Source of the DNA: Chinchilla lanigera
Lineage: Eukaryota; Chordata; Mammalia; Rodentia; Chinchillidae
Reading direction: 5' to 3'
Assembly (NCBI RefSeq): GCF_000276665.1
Contig: NW_004955476.1
Span: 9,098,337-9,162,336 of the forward strand
Length of the DNA: 64,000 bases
In this document: positions 11,893-23,153 of the stretch, piece by piece
How the letters are laid out: each line of letters starts with the position of its first letter
Position numbering within the stretch: position 1 is the stretch's first letter
The notes under the pieces: generated by a model
Databases searched by the model: none
The model's input: the letters and a program-made list of their open reading frames with translations, nothing else
What the model was told of the DNA's origin: nothing
Made by a program: the position numbers and the translations under genes

Positions 11893-13151
11893 GGCCAGAA
11901 AGGAAGGAGGAAGGAAAGAAGACCAAGAGTGCTGGGGACCAAGAACTGGAGAAATTGTTCACAGCTTAGAATGTGGTGTGGCACCGCCAGCAGGGTGATT
12001 CAGCTCCAAGTGTCTCTCCAGTCCCGTGTCAAAGCTTCAGATTCCAAGTCCTGAGGAGACCATAAGTCCCCTGCCACCCGTATCTGATTGGGTAGAGCTG
12101 GGGTGGCTCCTCAGGAGGGACACAAGACTTCATAGCACCTGGGTGTATCATTCTCACCGAGACTGCAACATGGGAGGAAAGAAATCATCAGGGGGGAAAA
12201 ACACAAAACAAAACAAAACACCAGAATATTTTTCAGAAGGGTAGATGTCAGAAAGCAAAAAGCCGATAAGGTCCCACTCAGACACATTTCATTCTACTTA
12301 AACAATTTTCCATAGTCATGGTATCCTTGAATACAAATAACTTGCAAGTAAAATGTCTGATGCTTTGTCTGCTAATGATGTCAGGAAGTTATTGCAATAG
12401 TCTTTAAGACAGAGAAACTTACTGAAGATTAGAGATACTAGGCTCCTTCTTTCTTTCATTCCATCCTTTCCCTTCTGTCTTTAAATAATTTTTAATAATT
12501 TAGTATTCAGCACCCTGTCTATGAAATATTTATGAACGTGAGACAAGAGTTTGCCCATTATAAAAATATTCAGGACTGCCTTAAATCTATTTTTGAACAC
12601 AATAGAAAGGGAATAATAAATTAATAAAATACTCAAAAAATGTTCAGGATCATTGTTTCTCAAACACCCTTTCACTTGTATTTAAGCTAAGTCAAATGCT
12701 ATGGCCCAACATACACATATCTAAGTGCCTGAATCGTTTTCAATCAAATAAGCCGCTCACTTTCTTGAAAATAGTGAGACTCACTGGTTGGTGGACTGGA
12801 TCAGAAGTTTATTTGACTGAATTGAATGGCCATTGATCCAGTGACCCCGTGGACGGCAAATGTAAAGGGTAATTTTTCCTGATCATCCGTGCTCATTCAG
12901 GTTTTAATTTGTGCTAGTTATTTAATAGGAGCCACCATTCCTTTTTGAATAAGGGCACACACACTAGTAAAATGATCCCTCATCATGGAGATTTCTCTGT
13001 AATATTAAACAGGAGAAATAAAGAGGTTTTTTCAAACCCAGATGACTTCTTTTAGGCAGAAAACATCTCTGTACATTTCCCAAGGATTTCAATCAGATTA
13101 TGAATATGCAAAAAAATCTGCTCTAAAATAGTATACCCATGTTAAGAAAGT
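11893..13151. other. Unique DNA, no gene recognised
   Basis: No repeat family is recognised apart from a short (AAAAC)n stretch at 12203-12221. Open frames at 11863-12244 show nothing diagnostic. Confidence 0.5.
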
Positions 13152-13166
13152 GTATTATTGTTTTCT

Positions 13167-13272
13167 TTTCTTTTTTTTTTTTTTGTTTGGCTTTTCTCCG
13201 GTACCGGGGACCGAACTCACGACCTTGGGCTTGCCAGGCAGGCGCTTTGCCACTGAACTAAATCCCCAGCCC
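13167..13272 (-). mobile_element. Full-length ID SINE with 15-bp target-site duplication
   Basis: Read on the minus strand this is a complete ID element: gggctggggatttag... through the A box, ...gcctgcctggcaag..., the B box and ...ggtaccgg, then an A-rich tail (T-rich at 13167-13184). The perfect 15-bp duplication gtattattgttttct lies at 13152-13166 and 13273-13287. Low divergence and an intact duplication point to a fairly recent insertion. Confidence 0.95.
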
Positions 13273-13474
13273 GTATTATTGTTTTCTACATGCAAATCTT
13301 TGTAGAGCAGACTTGAGAATACAACAGAAATGACTTTGTCATAGCAATTTCCAGTTTAATCCAATTTAACTCTCCAGTGGGTCATTTGTCCAACAAGTGT
13401 TAACTGTACCTGCTGTGTATTATTGAATAGTAATGAATTTGGCTGGTTTTTGTTTCTTGTTCACGTGAGGCAAC

Positions 13475-13890
13475 TGTTAGGGTTCAGATCTAGAATGTCC
13501 CCCAGAAGTCTCACGTGTGCAGCAGTGGGGATATAGGAAGGTGATTGATCATGGGGGTGCTACACTCACTTGTGGATTTGTCCATGGATGAGTTCAGAGC
13601 TGGATGTGCTGTTAGGAGGTAGGGCCTGTCTGGAGGAGATGGGTCTCTAGGGACATGACCTACAAGGGTCTATTCTTGCCCCTACTACCTCTTTTCTGTC
13701 TCTCTCTCTGATTCCTGGATGCCATGAATTTTTCTGTGCCACGTCCTTCTGCCACACCATTGCCATTCTACCTTGGAGCCAGTCAACCATGGATTGAACC
13801 CTTTGAAACTGTGAGTCACAATAAACCTCTCCTCCTTATATTGTGTATGTCAGGTGTTTTGTCCCAGCAGACATGGAAGTGACTAATGCA
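13475..13890 (+). mobile_element. Solo MaLR LTR
   Basis: It starts tgttagggttcagatctaga and follows the MaLR LTR order: ...atgtcccccagaag..., ...gatcatgggggtgc..., ...tggaggagatggg..., ...gactg-like ggattgaaccctttgaaactg..., AATAAA (about 13821), then ...gtgttttgtcccagcag...ctaatgca. Flanking pentamers gcaac and gtagc agree at 3 of 5 bases with two transitions, compatible with a decayed duplication. No internal sequence follows. Confidence 0.8.
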
Positions 13891-15060
13891 GTAGCCTCTA
13901 GAAGCTTGGACTTCCACTGACAATCTGAGGATATTTGTTACTCCTGGTAGTCAGCTGAGGCCACACCTGATAGGCTGTGCTCACTGGTGACTTGTGGCTG
14001 GCCTCTAGGTACAGTATTTTATACTAGTGAAGTGACCAGGATAATAACAAAAAGAAATCACTCTGAGGCTTTGTGCCACCGGATGGAAGCCTCACCTGTA
14101 GGGAGGAGAAGGATGCTGGACATTGGGTCACATGGGCAATGACTCAAAAATCACACCTATGGACTTGAGCCCCTAGGTCAGCTCTGGACCCTGAGGCTCC
14201 AGTGTTCTTCCCTGGTTAGCAGAACCCTGTGGTTTCCAATCAGTTCACGGTGAGGGAGACACACAGCATGAGGACACTGGAGTGTCACAGGTGGGGCCCT
14301 CTTAGATGCTGCCCTTCGTGCTTCTCCCTCTGAATTTTCTGCTCTAATATTTAGCTCTGGTGTGCTCCTGAGTTCTGCCAGTCGTTCTAGTGAATTACGG
14401 AGCCTGTCAAGCCAGGGGTGGGGAATGGGGTTTTGATATTTGTGGCCAGATGATGAGAAAGGACAGTGGCCTAGGCCCCCTTTGGTTGGGCGGTTTGTGG
14501 AGATGTCTTCATGACATTTGGCTTCTGTCCAAGCAGTGAGTACGGAGCTCACTGCAGGCACTTGGAGGGGGTCCGTGAGACCACATCGAACAAAACAGAA
14601 TCACTCCATAACCTCAAGAGCTTAGAGTAGAGAGAGGGGAAAATACATCCACAAAACCAAAACAGAAACATTTTTGGGTACAATGAATGAAGTTTACAAA
14701 GACTGATCATAAGTTTATTTGTAGCCAAATCCGAAATGACTCCTACAATGAATGAACACATATCATAAATCAATGTTAGGTGTGCCTGTCTTCATCCAAG
14801 TCTTACACACTAGCTGAGAGTTTCCATCATTCTCACTGCATACACATTCATTGGGCATAATGAGATTAAGGGTGCCCATAAAACACCACACAATTAAGCA
14901 AAACCATGGCAAGCACAAGAGAAGGAAAAAAGACACAAGGTAATTAAGATTAGAATGGCTATACATGGTCACTCTGTCTTCAGTTGTTGGTGAACAGAGT
15001 TGCCTTGGCTTTGATCCAGGGCAGAGCTTTGTTTGCCTGTGACTTTCTTAAATTAGACTT
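13891..15060. other. Unique DNA, no gene recognised
   Basis: Nothing diagnostic is seen. Minus-strand open frames at 14178-14561, 14549-14773 and 14763-14972 abut one another but have no family match I know and no convincing splice or start signals. Confidence 0.45.
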
Positions 15061-15070
15061 CAGAAAGAGA

Positions 15071-15740
15071 GATGGATTGATGGATGGATGGATGGATGGA
15101 TGGATGGATGGATGGATGGATGGATGNNNNNNNNNNNNNNNNNNNNNNNNNNNNNNNNNNNNNNNNNNNNNNNNNNNNNNNNNNNNNNNNNNNNNNNNNN
15201 NNNNNNNNNNNNNNNNNNNNNNNNNNNNNNNNNNNNNNNNNNNNNNNNNNNNNNNNNNNNNNNNNNNNNNNNNNNNNNNNNNNNNNNNNNNNNNNNNNNN
15301 NNNNNNNNNNNNNNNNNNNNNNNNNNNNNNNNNNNNNNNNNNNNNNNNNNNNNNNNNNNNNNNNNNNNNNNNNNNNNNNNNNNNNNNNNNNNNNNNNNNN
15401 NNNNNNNNNNNNNNNNNNNNNNNNNNNNNNNNNNNNNNNNNNNNNNNNNNNNNNNNNNNNNNNNNNNNNNNNNNNNNNNNNNNNNNNNNNNNNNNNNNNN
15501 NNNNNNNNNNNNNNNNNNNNNNNNNNNNNNNNNNNNNNNNNNNNNNNNNNNNNNNNNNNNNNNNNNNNNNNNNNNNNNNNNNNNNNNNNNNNNTGGATGG
15601 ATGGGTGGATGGATGGATGGGTGGATCGGTGGGTGGATGGATGGATGGATGGATCGGTGGATGGATGGGTGGATCGGTGGGTGGACGGATAGATGGGTGG
15701 GTGGATGGGTAGATGGATGGATGCATGGATGGATGGGTAG
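15071..15740. repeat. (GATG)n tetranucleotide array interrupted by an assembly gap
   Basis: Nearly perfect GATG units occupy 15071-15126. After the gap, 15594-15740 holds variant units (gatg, ggtg, gatcggtg) in a higher-order mixture. The long open frames on both strands, including the run of unknown residues, are artefacts of this array. Confidence 0.97.
15127..15593. other. Assembly gap (467 N)
   Basis: A run of 467 undetermined bases. The same tetranucleotide family flanks both sides, so the missing sequence is most likely more of the array and its true length is unknown. Confidence 0.98.
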
Positions 15741-15744
15741 AGGC

Positions 15745-15965
15745 TCATTTGGAGCAGAATTTAGGCAAGGCTTCTCAGTGACCTGGAGGCTGAGTAAAAT
15801 TAGCCAAGCAGAGAGGAGTGTTGAAGAAAGAAGGTTGAAGAGATACGAAAGTCCTTGCAGTGGAAAAGAACTTGGTAGACTGGAGTGAAGGACAGGCTGT
15901 GTAGGGAGTGAGTGGGAGTGGGGAGGCAGTTAAGGGAGGAGTCTGCCCCAGAAAGCTGGAGCGGC
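15745..15965 (-). repeat. L2 LINE fragment
   Basis: Read antisense it follows the L2 3' region: ...aggcttctcagtgacctgg..., ...gaaagtccttgcag..., ...gactggagtgaaggacagg...tgtagggagtgag. It is short and diverged. Confidence 0.5.
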
Positions 15966-16229
15966 ACAGAGGCTCGGGTATCCAAGGCGGTGATGATTTG
16001 TGCGCACAGATAACATGGCTGATACTGGGAGCTGTGCCAGGGCAGTGGCCTCACTGGGATGAGAGCCTCCTGGGGAATGTTTATGTGGTGTGCGTGTGTG
16101 CGTGTGTGCATGTGTGTGTACCTGCTTGTGTAATCTAAAACAGTTATAGTAACTTCAACTAAAAATAGGAATGTCTGGCATAAATTAAATCAGGTGCTGT
16201 ATGGAGACATGATTTATTTTAGCTAATAT

Positions 16230-16335
16230 CAGTGGTAATCCCATGAGGTTCTGTTGTGTTTATCATCTCATTTTAAAGAAGATAGAAGTAAGTTTGAATG
16301 GTTAGATCACTATTTGAATGCAAGCAGAAAGGCTT
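16230..16335 (-). repeat. MIR fragment (tentative)
   Basis: The pattern ...taatcccatgaggttctg..., ...tcatctcattttaaagaag... resembles the antisense MIR core. The match is weak. Confidence 0.3.
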
Positions 16336-16674
16336 CTGGCGGCCTTGGGTCTTAAGCACAGGCTCAGGTCGGAGCAATCACGGTGGAAGGGGCTCTGCTT
16401 CCTCACGGCCCACGTATTCTGTAGCTAGGGTTCCACACACCCTGCCTTTGACCACCAGGGCCTGTGGTCTGTGCTGTACCTGTCTCTTCGAGGGGCACAA
16501 GCAGGGCAGGTTGTGATACATGAGACCCCTGAGGATCTTTACGTTTAAGGAAGAAGAGTCCTTAAAAGGCTGGATTTGTTTGGTCAAGAAAAAGGGATGT
16601 GGACAGTAGAAGGATATAGTGATGCTGAGCGCAGCTCATGGCTCATGAGTCTGGCATCTTCTGGTCCTCTGATG

Positions 16675-16922
16675 TTCTCCAGTTCACTGTCTACTTCCAC
16701 CCACTCCTGTGCAAAGAGAACTCACTTCCAGACTAACCGGACTTCTCAGTTCACGTCAACCAGCACCCAAACTCTCCAACTTGAGCCTCAGCAACCTTAC
16801 TTGCCTAAGTTCCCAAGACTCTCCAGATTGCTCCTTCAGGTCTTACTGTCCTCCAAACTCCTGAGTCTTTCCACTCTAGTGCATGTGCTGTCCCTTTGGC
16901 CAAAATATTTTGTCTCATTGTA
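16675..16922 (+). repeat. L2 LINE fragment
   Basis: A C/T-rich stretch resembling the sense L2 3' region (...cagtgctgtccctttggcc-like '...gtgctgtccctttggcc...'). The open frame at 16576-16947 crosses it and has no other support. Confidence 0.45.
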
Positions 16923-16939
16923 TTCCACTTCTAAAGCAC

Positions 16940-17300
16940 TGTCTTAGTTACTTTTCTCTCGTTGCTGAGACAAAATACCTGATGCCCAGAATTAAGGAAG
17001 GAAAGGTTTATTTAGCTCACAATCTGTGGAGGCTTCAGTCCATACTCAGCTGGCTCCAAGGCAGAGGGCAACAGTTCACGGAGGCAGAAAACAGCAAAAG
17101 CAGTAAGAGCAAAAGGGAGGAGTAGCACATGGCATGCCTCTTTCCCTCCCTTATATTGTATGCAGGCTGCCCACTCCAGGGCGGGTGTAGCACTCACAGC
17201 CATAATCCCAGCATTGGACCAGGAATCAGTCATAAACTCTAGAAGCCTGCCCCATGACTGCCTGAGGCTTTGGGGGGACATGCAGACACAAACCATGACA
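16940..17300 (-). mobile_element. Solo MaLR LTR with perfect 5-bp duplication
   Basis: The plus strand reads tgtcttagttacttttctct... to ...acacaaaccatgaca, the inverted ends of a MaLR LTR. The poly(A) signal appears as its complement (tttatt at about 17008-17013). The pentamer agcac flanks it on both sides (16935-16939 and 17301-17305), which fixes both ends. It is the same subfamily as the outer LTRs at 25378 and 28058. No internal region remains, so it is an LTR-LTR recombination product. Confidence 0.93.
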
Positions 17301-17608
17301 AGCACCCTTCTGTAAAGCTTACTCATTGGATGCCACCTCCTTTTCAGAATGCCCATTGTGAGGAGGATACAGGTTTTGCATGTGGCTGTATCTGTCTTTT
17401 ATGATACACTGCTTTGCTTTCCCTGAGTGTTTGATTCAGAGCACCTGAAGTGTGTGGTACAAACTCCCGGTGCTCACAGAGGCAGTAATCCATCATCAAA
17501 GATGTGGCAATGAATAGCACTGGATGCTGTACAAGTGTGTATTCCACTCATGTAACACACAAGTGAATCTATAAAATGAAAATCCTTTAGTATCTTGTTT
17601 GAACAGTA

Positions 17609-17644
17609 TGTATATATGTATGTATGTATATATGTATGCATGTG
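17609..17644. repeat. (GTAT)n microsatellite
   Basis: Imperfect gtat/atat units precede a SINE. Confidence 0.85.
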
Positions 17645-17838
17645 TTTACTGGTACTGTGGATTGAACCCAGGTCTTCACACTGAGCTATATCCCCCCATG
17701 TTTTTTTAAATTTTGTTTTGAGTCAAGGTCTCACTAAGGTGCTAAGTTACTCAGGCTTGGCTCAAGCTTCCCGTCTTTCTGCCTCAGCTTCCCGGAGTGC
17801 TGGGATTAACAGGCCTGTTCCACTACACTGAGCTTATT
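17645..17838 (-). repeat. B1+ID composite SINE (B4-like)
   Basis: The ID half (complement of gtactgtggattgaacccag) lies left of the B1 half (ttgagtcaaggtctcac..., ...tctgcctcagcttcccggag..., ...gtgctgggattaac...), giving B1 then ID in minus orientation. Confidence 0.8.
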
Positions 17839-18194
17839 GTATTTATTTTTATAAATTCAATTATAAGGCAAGAAACAGAGCTATGGTACCCACTATATTA
17901 ATATAAAATTTTAAACAGAAATTTTAAATTTAAATATGAATACATTTTTAAAATTAAGTATTAGTATAGTGTGTGTGTAGATGTGTGAAGGATTTCTGAG
18001 CCAATACATGGATGCTTGACATTGGGAGCACTGCTGTTTCATGAAATCAGTGCTACATCACTGCCGATGTCTGAATCTCAAAATGCCCCAAACACCCACA
18101 TGTCAAAGGCATGTTAGCAATAGGAGAAGGTGTTCTAGCCTTTCTAGAATGGGCTCAGGGAAAGGCTATAGGGGCTGGCTGTGTGTTCTCCATT

Positions 18195-18288
18195 CAAATT
18201 GGGCACTGCCATTTGAATCAAGGATCCCCCTTGCATGCTAGTCAAGTGCTCCAACTGTGAGCCAATGTTCCCCTGCCCAAGGAATAGA
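18195..18288 (-). repeat. ID-like SINE fragment (tentative)
   Basis: The pattern ...gaatcaaggatcccccttgc...ctagtcaagtgctccaactg... resembles an old antisense ID body. Diverged. Confidence 0.4.
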
Positions 18289-18549
18289 TTTTTTTAAAAT
18301 GCTATTTGTCTACAAGATTGAATTTCTTAGAGTTAAGAAGGTTTAAATGTCTAAGACAGTAAAAGAAAATTCAGGTTGATCAAAAGAAACTTTGAATAAA
18401 TTTAAAATATTACCTTATGCCCAGTGCTTTCTTATTTTGGTCTCAAATTAAGGGTGAGGGTTTAGTGAATTGATTCTATAGGATGTTAAAATTGCTCATG
18501 TTCTCATCTGACTACTAAATTGCCTGTCTGATACCCATAAGAATGTGGA

Positions 18550-18770
18550 ATTGCTAGTTATTAAGTGCCTATGGTGTGCCCAACACCCCCTGGTTATTAC
18601 TGCTTATTCTATGAAAATCTTGCAGGGGGATATTATCACTCCTGTTATAAAGGTCAAGAAAATGAGACAGGAAAATTAAATGAGTGTCAGAAACTCACAC
18701 AGCTGAGAGTAGGACCTGGCTCTCCCCAGCTCCAAAGTTTAGTTCTCTGCCTTCTGCAGAGAATGAAGCT
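18550..18770 (-). repeat. MIR SINE
   Basis: It has the antisense MIR layout: ...ttattaagtgcctatggtgt..., ...gatattatcactcctgtt..., ...aaatgagacaggaaaatt..., ...cacacagctgagagtaggac.... Open frames at 18565-18896 run through it. Confidence 0.75.
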
Positions 18771-19043
18771 CTAACTGTTGCTCAGTCATTCCAGGAGCCA
18801 ATCAACTCATTAGTTTGTTTTCATCAGGATTCAGAGCTGTCTCCCCAAGCAGATGCCAAGGAACAAGGTTTTGTTTGTGGTTTTGGGGAGCTGTGATGTG
18901 AAGGTTGGGAGAGGAATTGGAGAGACACAGCTTTCACTTTTATTGAAACCACTGGTTGGTAATTGATCAAAACCATCATCTCAGTGCTGTACCAGGAATA
19001 TCACATTCAGTCCCCTTAACCTCTTCCTATACATGCATTCTTT

Positions 19044-19121
19044 TTATTTTTAGAACTGGGGATCGAACTCACAACCTTGTCCCTGCCAGGCAGGCACCAT
19101 GCTGCTGTGCTAGCCCTGGCC
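19044..19121 (-). mobile_element. ID SINE with imperfect target-site duplication
   Basis: The minus strand carries the ID body (complement of actggggatcgaactcacaa...ctgccaggcaggcac...). The flanks ctatacatgcattcttt (from 19027) and ctatatgtgcattcttt (from 19122) match over 17 bases except at two positions, consistent with an aged duplication. It is inserted in otherwise unique DNA. Confidence 0.88.
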
Positions 19122-19139
19122 CTATATGTGCATTCTTTA

Positions 19140-20165
19140 CGTCCATTCCATTGACAAGACAACAGGAGCACAGAGCAAGCAACCGAGTTACACAACTGCA
19201 CCCAGGATTCAGGCCCAGTGTCGGATGACAACAGCGTCCAGCTCTCAGTGACCGCACAAGGGTCCTGGGAGGACGGGCCGGTATGGCACATACACATTGG
19301 TAGGAATGTCTCCATCAGCTTCCTTACATAAGCCAAGTCTTTCTATGGCTCCCTTTGTAATAGCCCTTTTGTTAATGCCTCTTCTCCTCTAGTTGATGCA
19401 GATGGGACACTTAGGTGACCTTAGGTAGTGTGTGGATTTTCTACTAAAAAGGATAAAAAATCATAATGGACCAGAGTAGTGAACTTCTAAAGAACCTGAG
19501 ATAGGAATCTGTTGTGCAAATTCCATAAGCACACAGCCCAGTCTCAGCTACTTCTTCACTTAGTCCAATTTTGATGTGATAAAAGAAAGAGCAGCTATGT
19601 TGTACCAAAGCGCCAAAATTTTATGTTCTGCAAACAGAGTTTGGCTCCAAAAGAAAACCTATATAATTTGCTGCTTCTGAAACATTGCAGTTCTCAGGAC
19701 TATAATATTTAAGGATATTAATGAGAAAGAGCCAAGGGAAATGCTAATCATTTGATGGAAAAAACATACACTTTCCATGTCAAGGAAAAGATATTCCAGT
19801 GTTGTAACTGGGACAAATTATGAGCATTATTCACACTTTTTTTTATAGCGCTTGCCAGAGCAGTTAGGATAATCTATGCTCGACTTCATCGTGTGGTACA
19901 TTCAGGATTTGGCATTTAGGGATGACACGTGCTGAAATGAAAATACCTACTTGTTCAGAAGAGAGTAAGAGAATTCAGTGGGTGGTTTTTCCCATGCCAG
20001 GGGCTATCAGAAGCTGTAATTCAGGGAAGAATAAGATGAAAAGATGCAGTTTGCCAGACAGACTAGTGCGGCATAGGGAGCTTTCAGCCTCCATTGAGTC
20101 TTCCGTTTGACAGGCAAAGGGAGGAGAGACACCTTTCATCGTTGTTACTTTTGCTATGGCATTGC
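19140..20165. other. Unique DNA, no gene recognised
   Basis: No repeat or exon is recognised. Open frames are short and unsupported. Confidence 0.45.
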
Positions 20166-20167
20166 CA

Positions 20168-20287
20168 TCTGTACAGTTCAGGCTAGCCTCAAACTTGCTA
20201 TGTGACTAGGCTGGCTTTGAACTCGAAACCTTCTTGCCTCATCCACTGGAGTACTGCATTACGGGTGTGCGCCACCATGTTCAGCCT
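20168..20287 (-). repeat. B1 SINE
   Basis: Antisense 7SL-derived monomer: ...gttcaggctagcctcaaact..., ...taggctggctttgaactcg..., ...gcattacgggtgtgcgccac.... Confidence 0.85.
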
Positions 20288-21600
20288 CTCAGGCTGATGG
20301 TGAAAACTCGTGGTAAAGCATTGAAGTAGTTCTAGGATTTGTACAGGTTGCCCCACCCCCCAAAAAAACCCAAAACCCAAAAAACTAACATTAATCAATA
20401 ATTTCTATTCTTCCAACACTGGCAACCTAGAGATGATGGGGAAAATAATAAGGAGTTGAATGCTGCATGATGAACTATGTGCACTTTCAGTTTCTATGCT
20501 TGTCTTAGAACAGCTTTCAGTGCAGGCTTTGAGTGCCTGTCAGCCGTCAGTCTCCAGATTCTGTCAGCCCAGGTAGGAGTAACACTCGCAGGACATACAA
20601 TAGGCAATATGAATCATTTCTATCTAATGTTAACACCACAAGAAACATGTTGATTTTAATAGGGTAAATCATAAGAAACTGTCACTATTTGACAGTTTTT
20701 GAACCACAAAATGGCAATTTTTATGGTTCAACCTAGTATTTTAAGATGTAAATAAACCACAAGGAAAAAAGTGTTATTTTTGGACTTTTAACAATATTAG
20801 AATTGCACTGGAGTTTGTTCAAGTTTACAGAAGCCATGATGATTTGAATATTTTGGCTTCCTGATTGTGTTTGGAAGTGGTGGACTGGAAAGTAAATAGA
20901 ATGTAAAGTGTCCTCTGACATTCTTAAGTATTAAATCAGACTGGTTCAGCACAGTTGAGACTTCCAAAATTATCATAAATCCAAACAAACAAATCATAAA
21001 AAATTATCTTAAGCCCAAATAAACATATCATAAGTTGACAACACAAAATTCAAGTGATTGTTTGTTTTCTTTGTCCATCTGCATGATAATTAAATGCTCA
21101 GAAAAACTTAGAGAACATTCCCCTTTAAGAAACTGTAGCCATATCAAAAATCTGTTGCCTGTGCAAGAATAAGACAATTAAAATCAGAATGAAAAAGGCC
21201 ACTGCACAAAAGGAATTATAAGAAATGATCAAAAAATACAGTGAATGTTAAAATTTAGAAACTCGTTATAGTGAAAGACATCCATGAATCTCCCTCAAAA
21301 CACTCCCCTTTGCTTTGAACACACTTAATTCCATCATTCTCACCACTTTCTGGAGCATTTCTGTAGCTCCTCTACTGTGAAAGTCTTTACAAGTTGAGCT
21401 TGAAAAACAAAACAGAACACAACAGTGAATGCTGCTACCCAGTGCCCTTTGATGCAAAGGCAAGCTCAGCAAAACATCACAGTGTGTCCTCACCCGCCTT
21501 CCTCACCAGACCTGGCACGGAGCAACTCCTGGCTCTTCCCGAGTCAAGAAGACCGTGACCTATGCTATTTCGTGAGTGGATGCATGTTTATTACTATGTG
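20288..21600. other. AT-rich unique DNA, no gene recognised
   Basis: Nothing diagnostic is seen. Small open frames on the minus strand (20733-20997) are AT-rich and unsupported. Confidence 0.45.
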
Positions 21601-21606
21601 TTTCCT

Positions 21607-21880
21607 ACAACAACCATTGAGAATAGTCAATGAATATTCAATCGGTCACTCGTGTATAGCTCTATGTATTTTCTTTAGAAACCACTTTGAAGACACCAAA
21701 GTATAGTACAACAACCATTCATAATAACCTACCACTTTTGTCTGTAGCTCACTGTTATTTGTCTATTTGTTTTCCTGAGAAACTATCTTGTAGCTAACAA
21801 TATGTAAAACAACCACCACTGATCATTTCTTACTGCTTTGTTTGTAATTCGGTAAGCTCCCCCATTACTACGTTATCCTT
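21607..21880. repeat. Diverged tandem repeat, unit about 100 bp
   Basis: The heptamer-plus core acaacaaccatt begins at 21607 and 21708 and recurs as aaacaaccacc near 21807, so units start about 100 bases apart. Units one and two also share tat(g/t)(t)attttctttagaaac-like and (g)tag(a/c)(a/t)aac-like blocks in the same order. It may be an old minisatellite or internal repeats of an LTR. Confidence 0.5.
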
Positions 21881-22859
21881 TTTTTACTCTTTAAAAGAAA
21901 AAAAAGAAGACTGTGAAAGGGAAACGTTCTGCATCGATCAGGGCATCAAGACAGCCAGGACAGTGCAACTAAAGCCACTCAGGAAAAAGGACCCCAGAGC
22001 TGTTGCAGAGCGGCAAAAGCAATAGGACAAATGCGTTCCCCACAGTGGGTGAGAGTTTTGAGGGAAATTCATGTCAATGTGTCTTTGACTGTAATAAGTT
22101 TTTAATTTACACACACACCATATTGTTCAGTCCCGCCTTGTAGTTACTGTGTTGCCCCTTGATGTTGACCTACAAAATCCACTTCTCACCCATGGAACCA
22201 CTTTCCCAAGGGTGAAAATAAAGTGGCTCCTTAACACGATCTCCGCAGAAAACCGAAGGTCACCTCTGTCCCAGAAGGAACAATTAGCCATCTGGAAATT
22301 AGTTCCTGTCTTTTCCTTTAATTTCAAAAATTTCAGAACTACATTGAAGTGGGGAGACAGCACAAGGATCCTCCCTACAACTCTCACCCTGACTTGAAAA
22401 TGCTTCAGCTGTTACTTTTTTGCTCTGCCTCCTTTTCTCTCTCTTGCTCTATCTATCTGGAGAGTCATAAATCATCAGAGACATATTGTGATGATTTTTC
22501 AGGGATTGTAAATACTTCCCATGTCAGCTGTGTGTCTCTCCCCGTACCCCAGGTTAACCAACATAGCGAAGAGTCATAGACACATTCTGTCACCAGGAAG
22601 TGACAGGCTACCTCAAGAATTCACTCCTAGTCCAGTGCACTCCATACTACAGGGTTTTAACTTTCGTTCCTTCAAGAGAGAGGAAATGATGGTTGTGGTA
22701 CCATCTCTCCACAGGGCATGTAGGTGACAATGATACATTCCCTTGGCACCCTCAGCAGCAAAGCAGAGCTCCGAGAAATCAATTTAAAGGTGGAAGGTAT
22801 TGCATTATCTTCTTCCTGTTGACACAAGGCCTAATTTTCACAGCAAAACCTTTGGAGAA

Positions 22860-23125
22860 TTAATGTGTTCTTCTCACCCTATCTTGGGCCTGCTCTGGAA
22901 TAACCTGTTAACTGTTCTCCTTGCCTCCGGTTTTTCCTTCCCGCTCTCTAACTCATCCTGCAGCCGCTCCACCTTCAGGAAACCCAACTTTGATCACCTC
23001 ATTCCCTTGGTCAGAAATGCTCTCCCATGTCCTCTGTCAAACAGCACAGATCTCAAATTTCTTAGTCTGGGACTAACATTCACCTGGTGTGACCTCAGGT
23101 GGCTGCACTATTGTCACAGTGTCAA
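22860..23125 (+). repeat. L2 LINE fragment
   Basis: It follows the sense L2 3' region in order: ...ttgcctccgg..., ...tcaggaaacccaactttgat..., ...ctcattcccttggtcagaaa..., ...tgctctcccatgtcctctg..., ...agcacagatctcaaatttc.... The open frame at 22800-23159 coincides with it. Confidence 0.6.
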
Positions 23126-23153
23126 AACTGTGCCACACCACCTGAGAGAAATA

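Noticed and set aside
14980..15888. Open frames of 200-266 codons on both strands
   Set aside because: They are the GATG tetranucleotide array translated in several frames, with unknown residues from the N gap.
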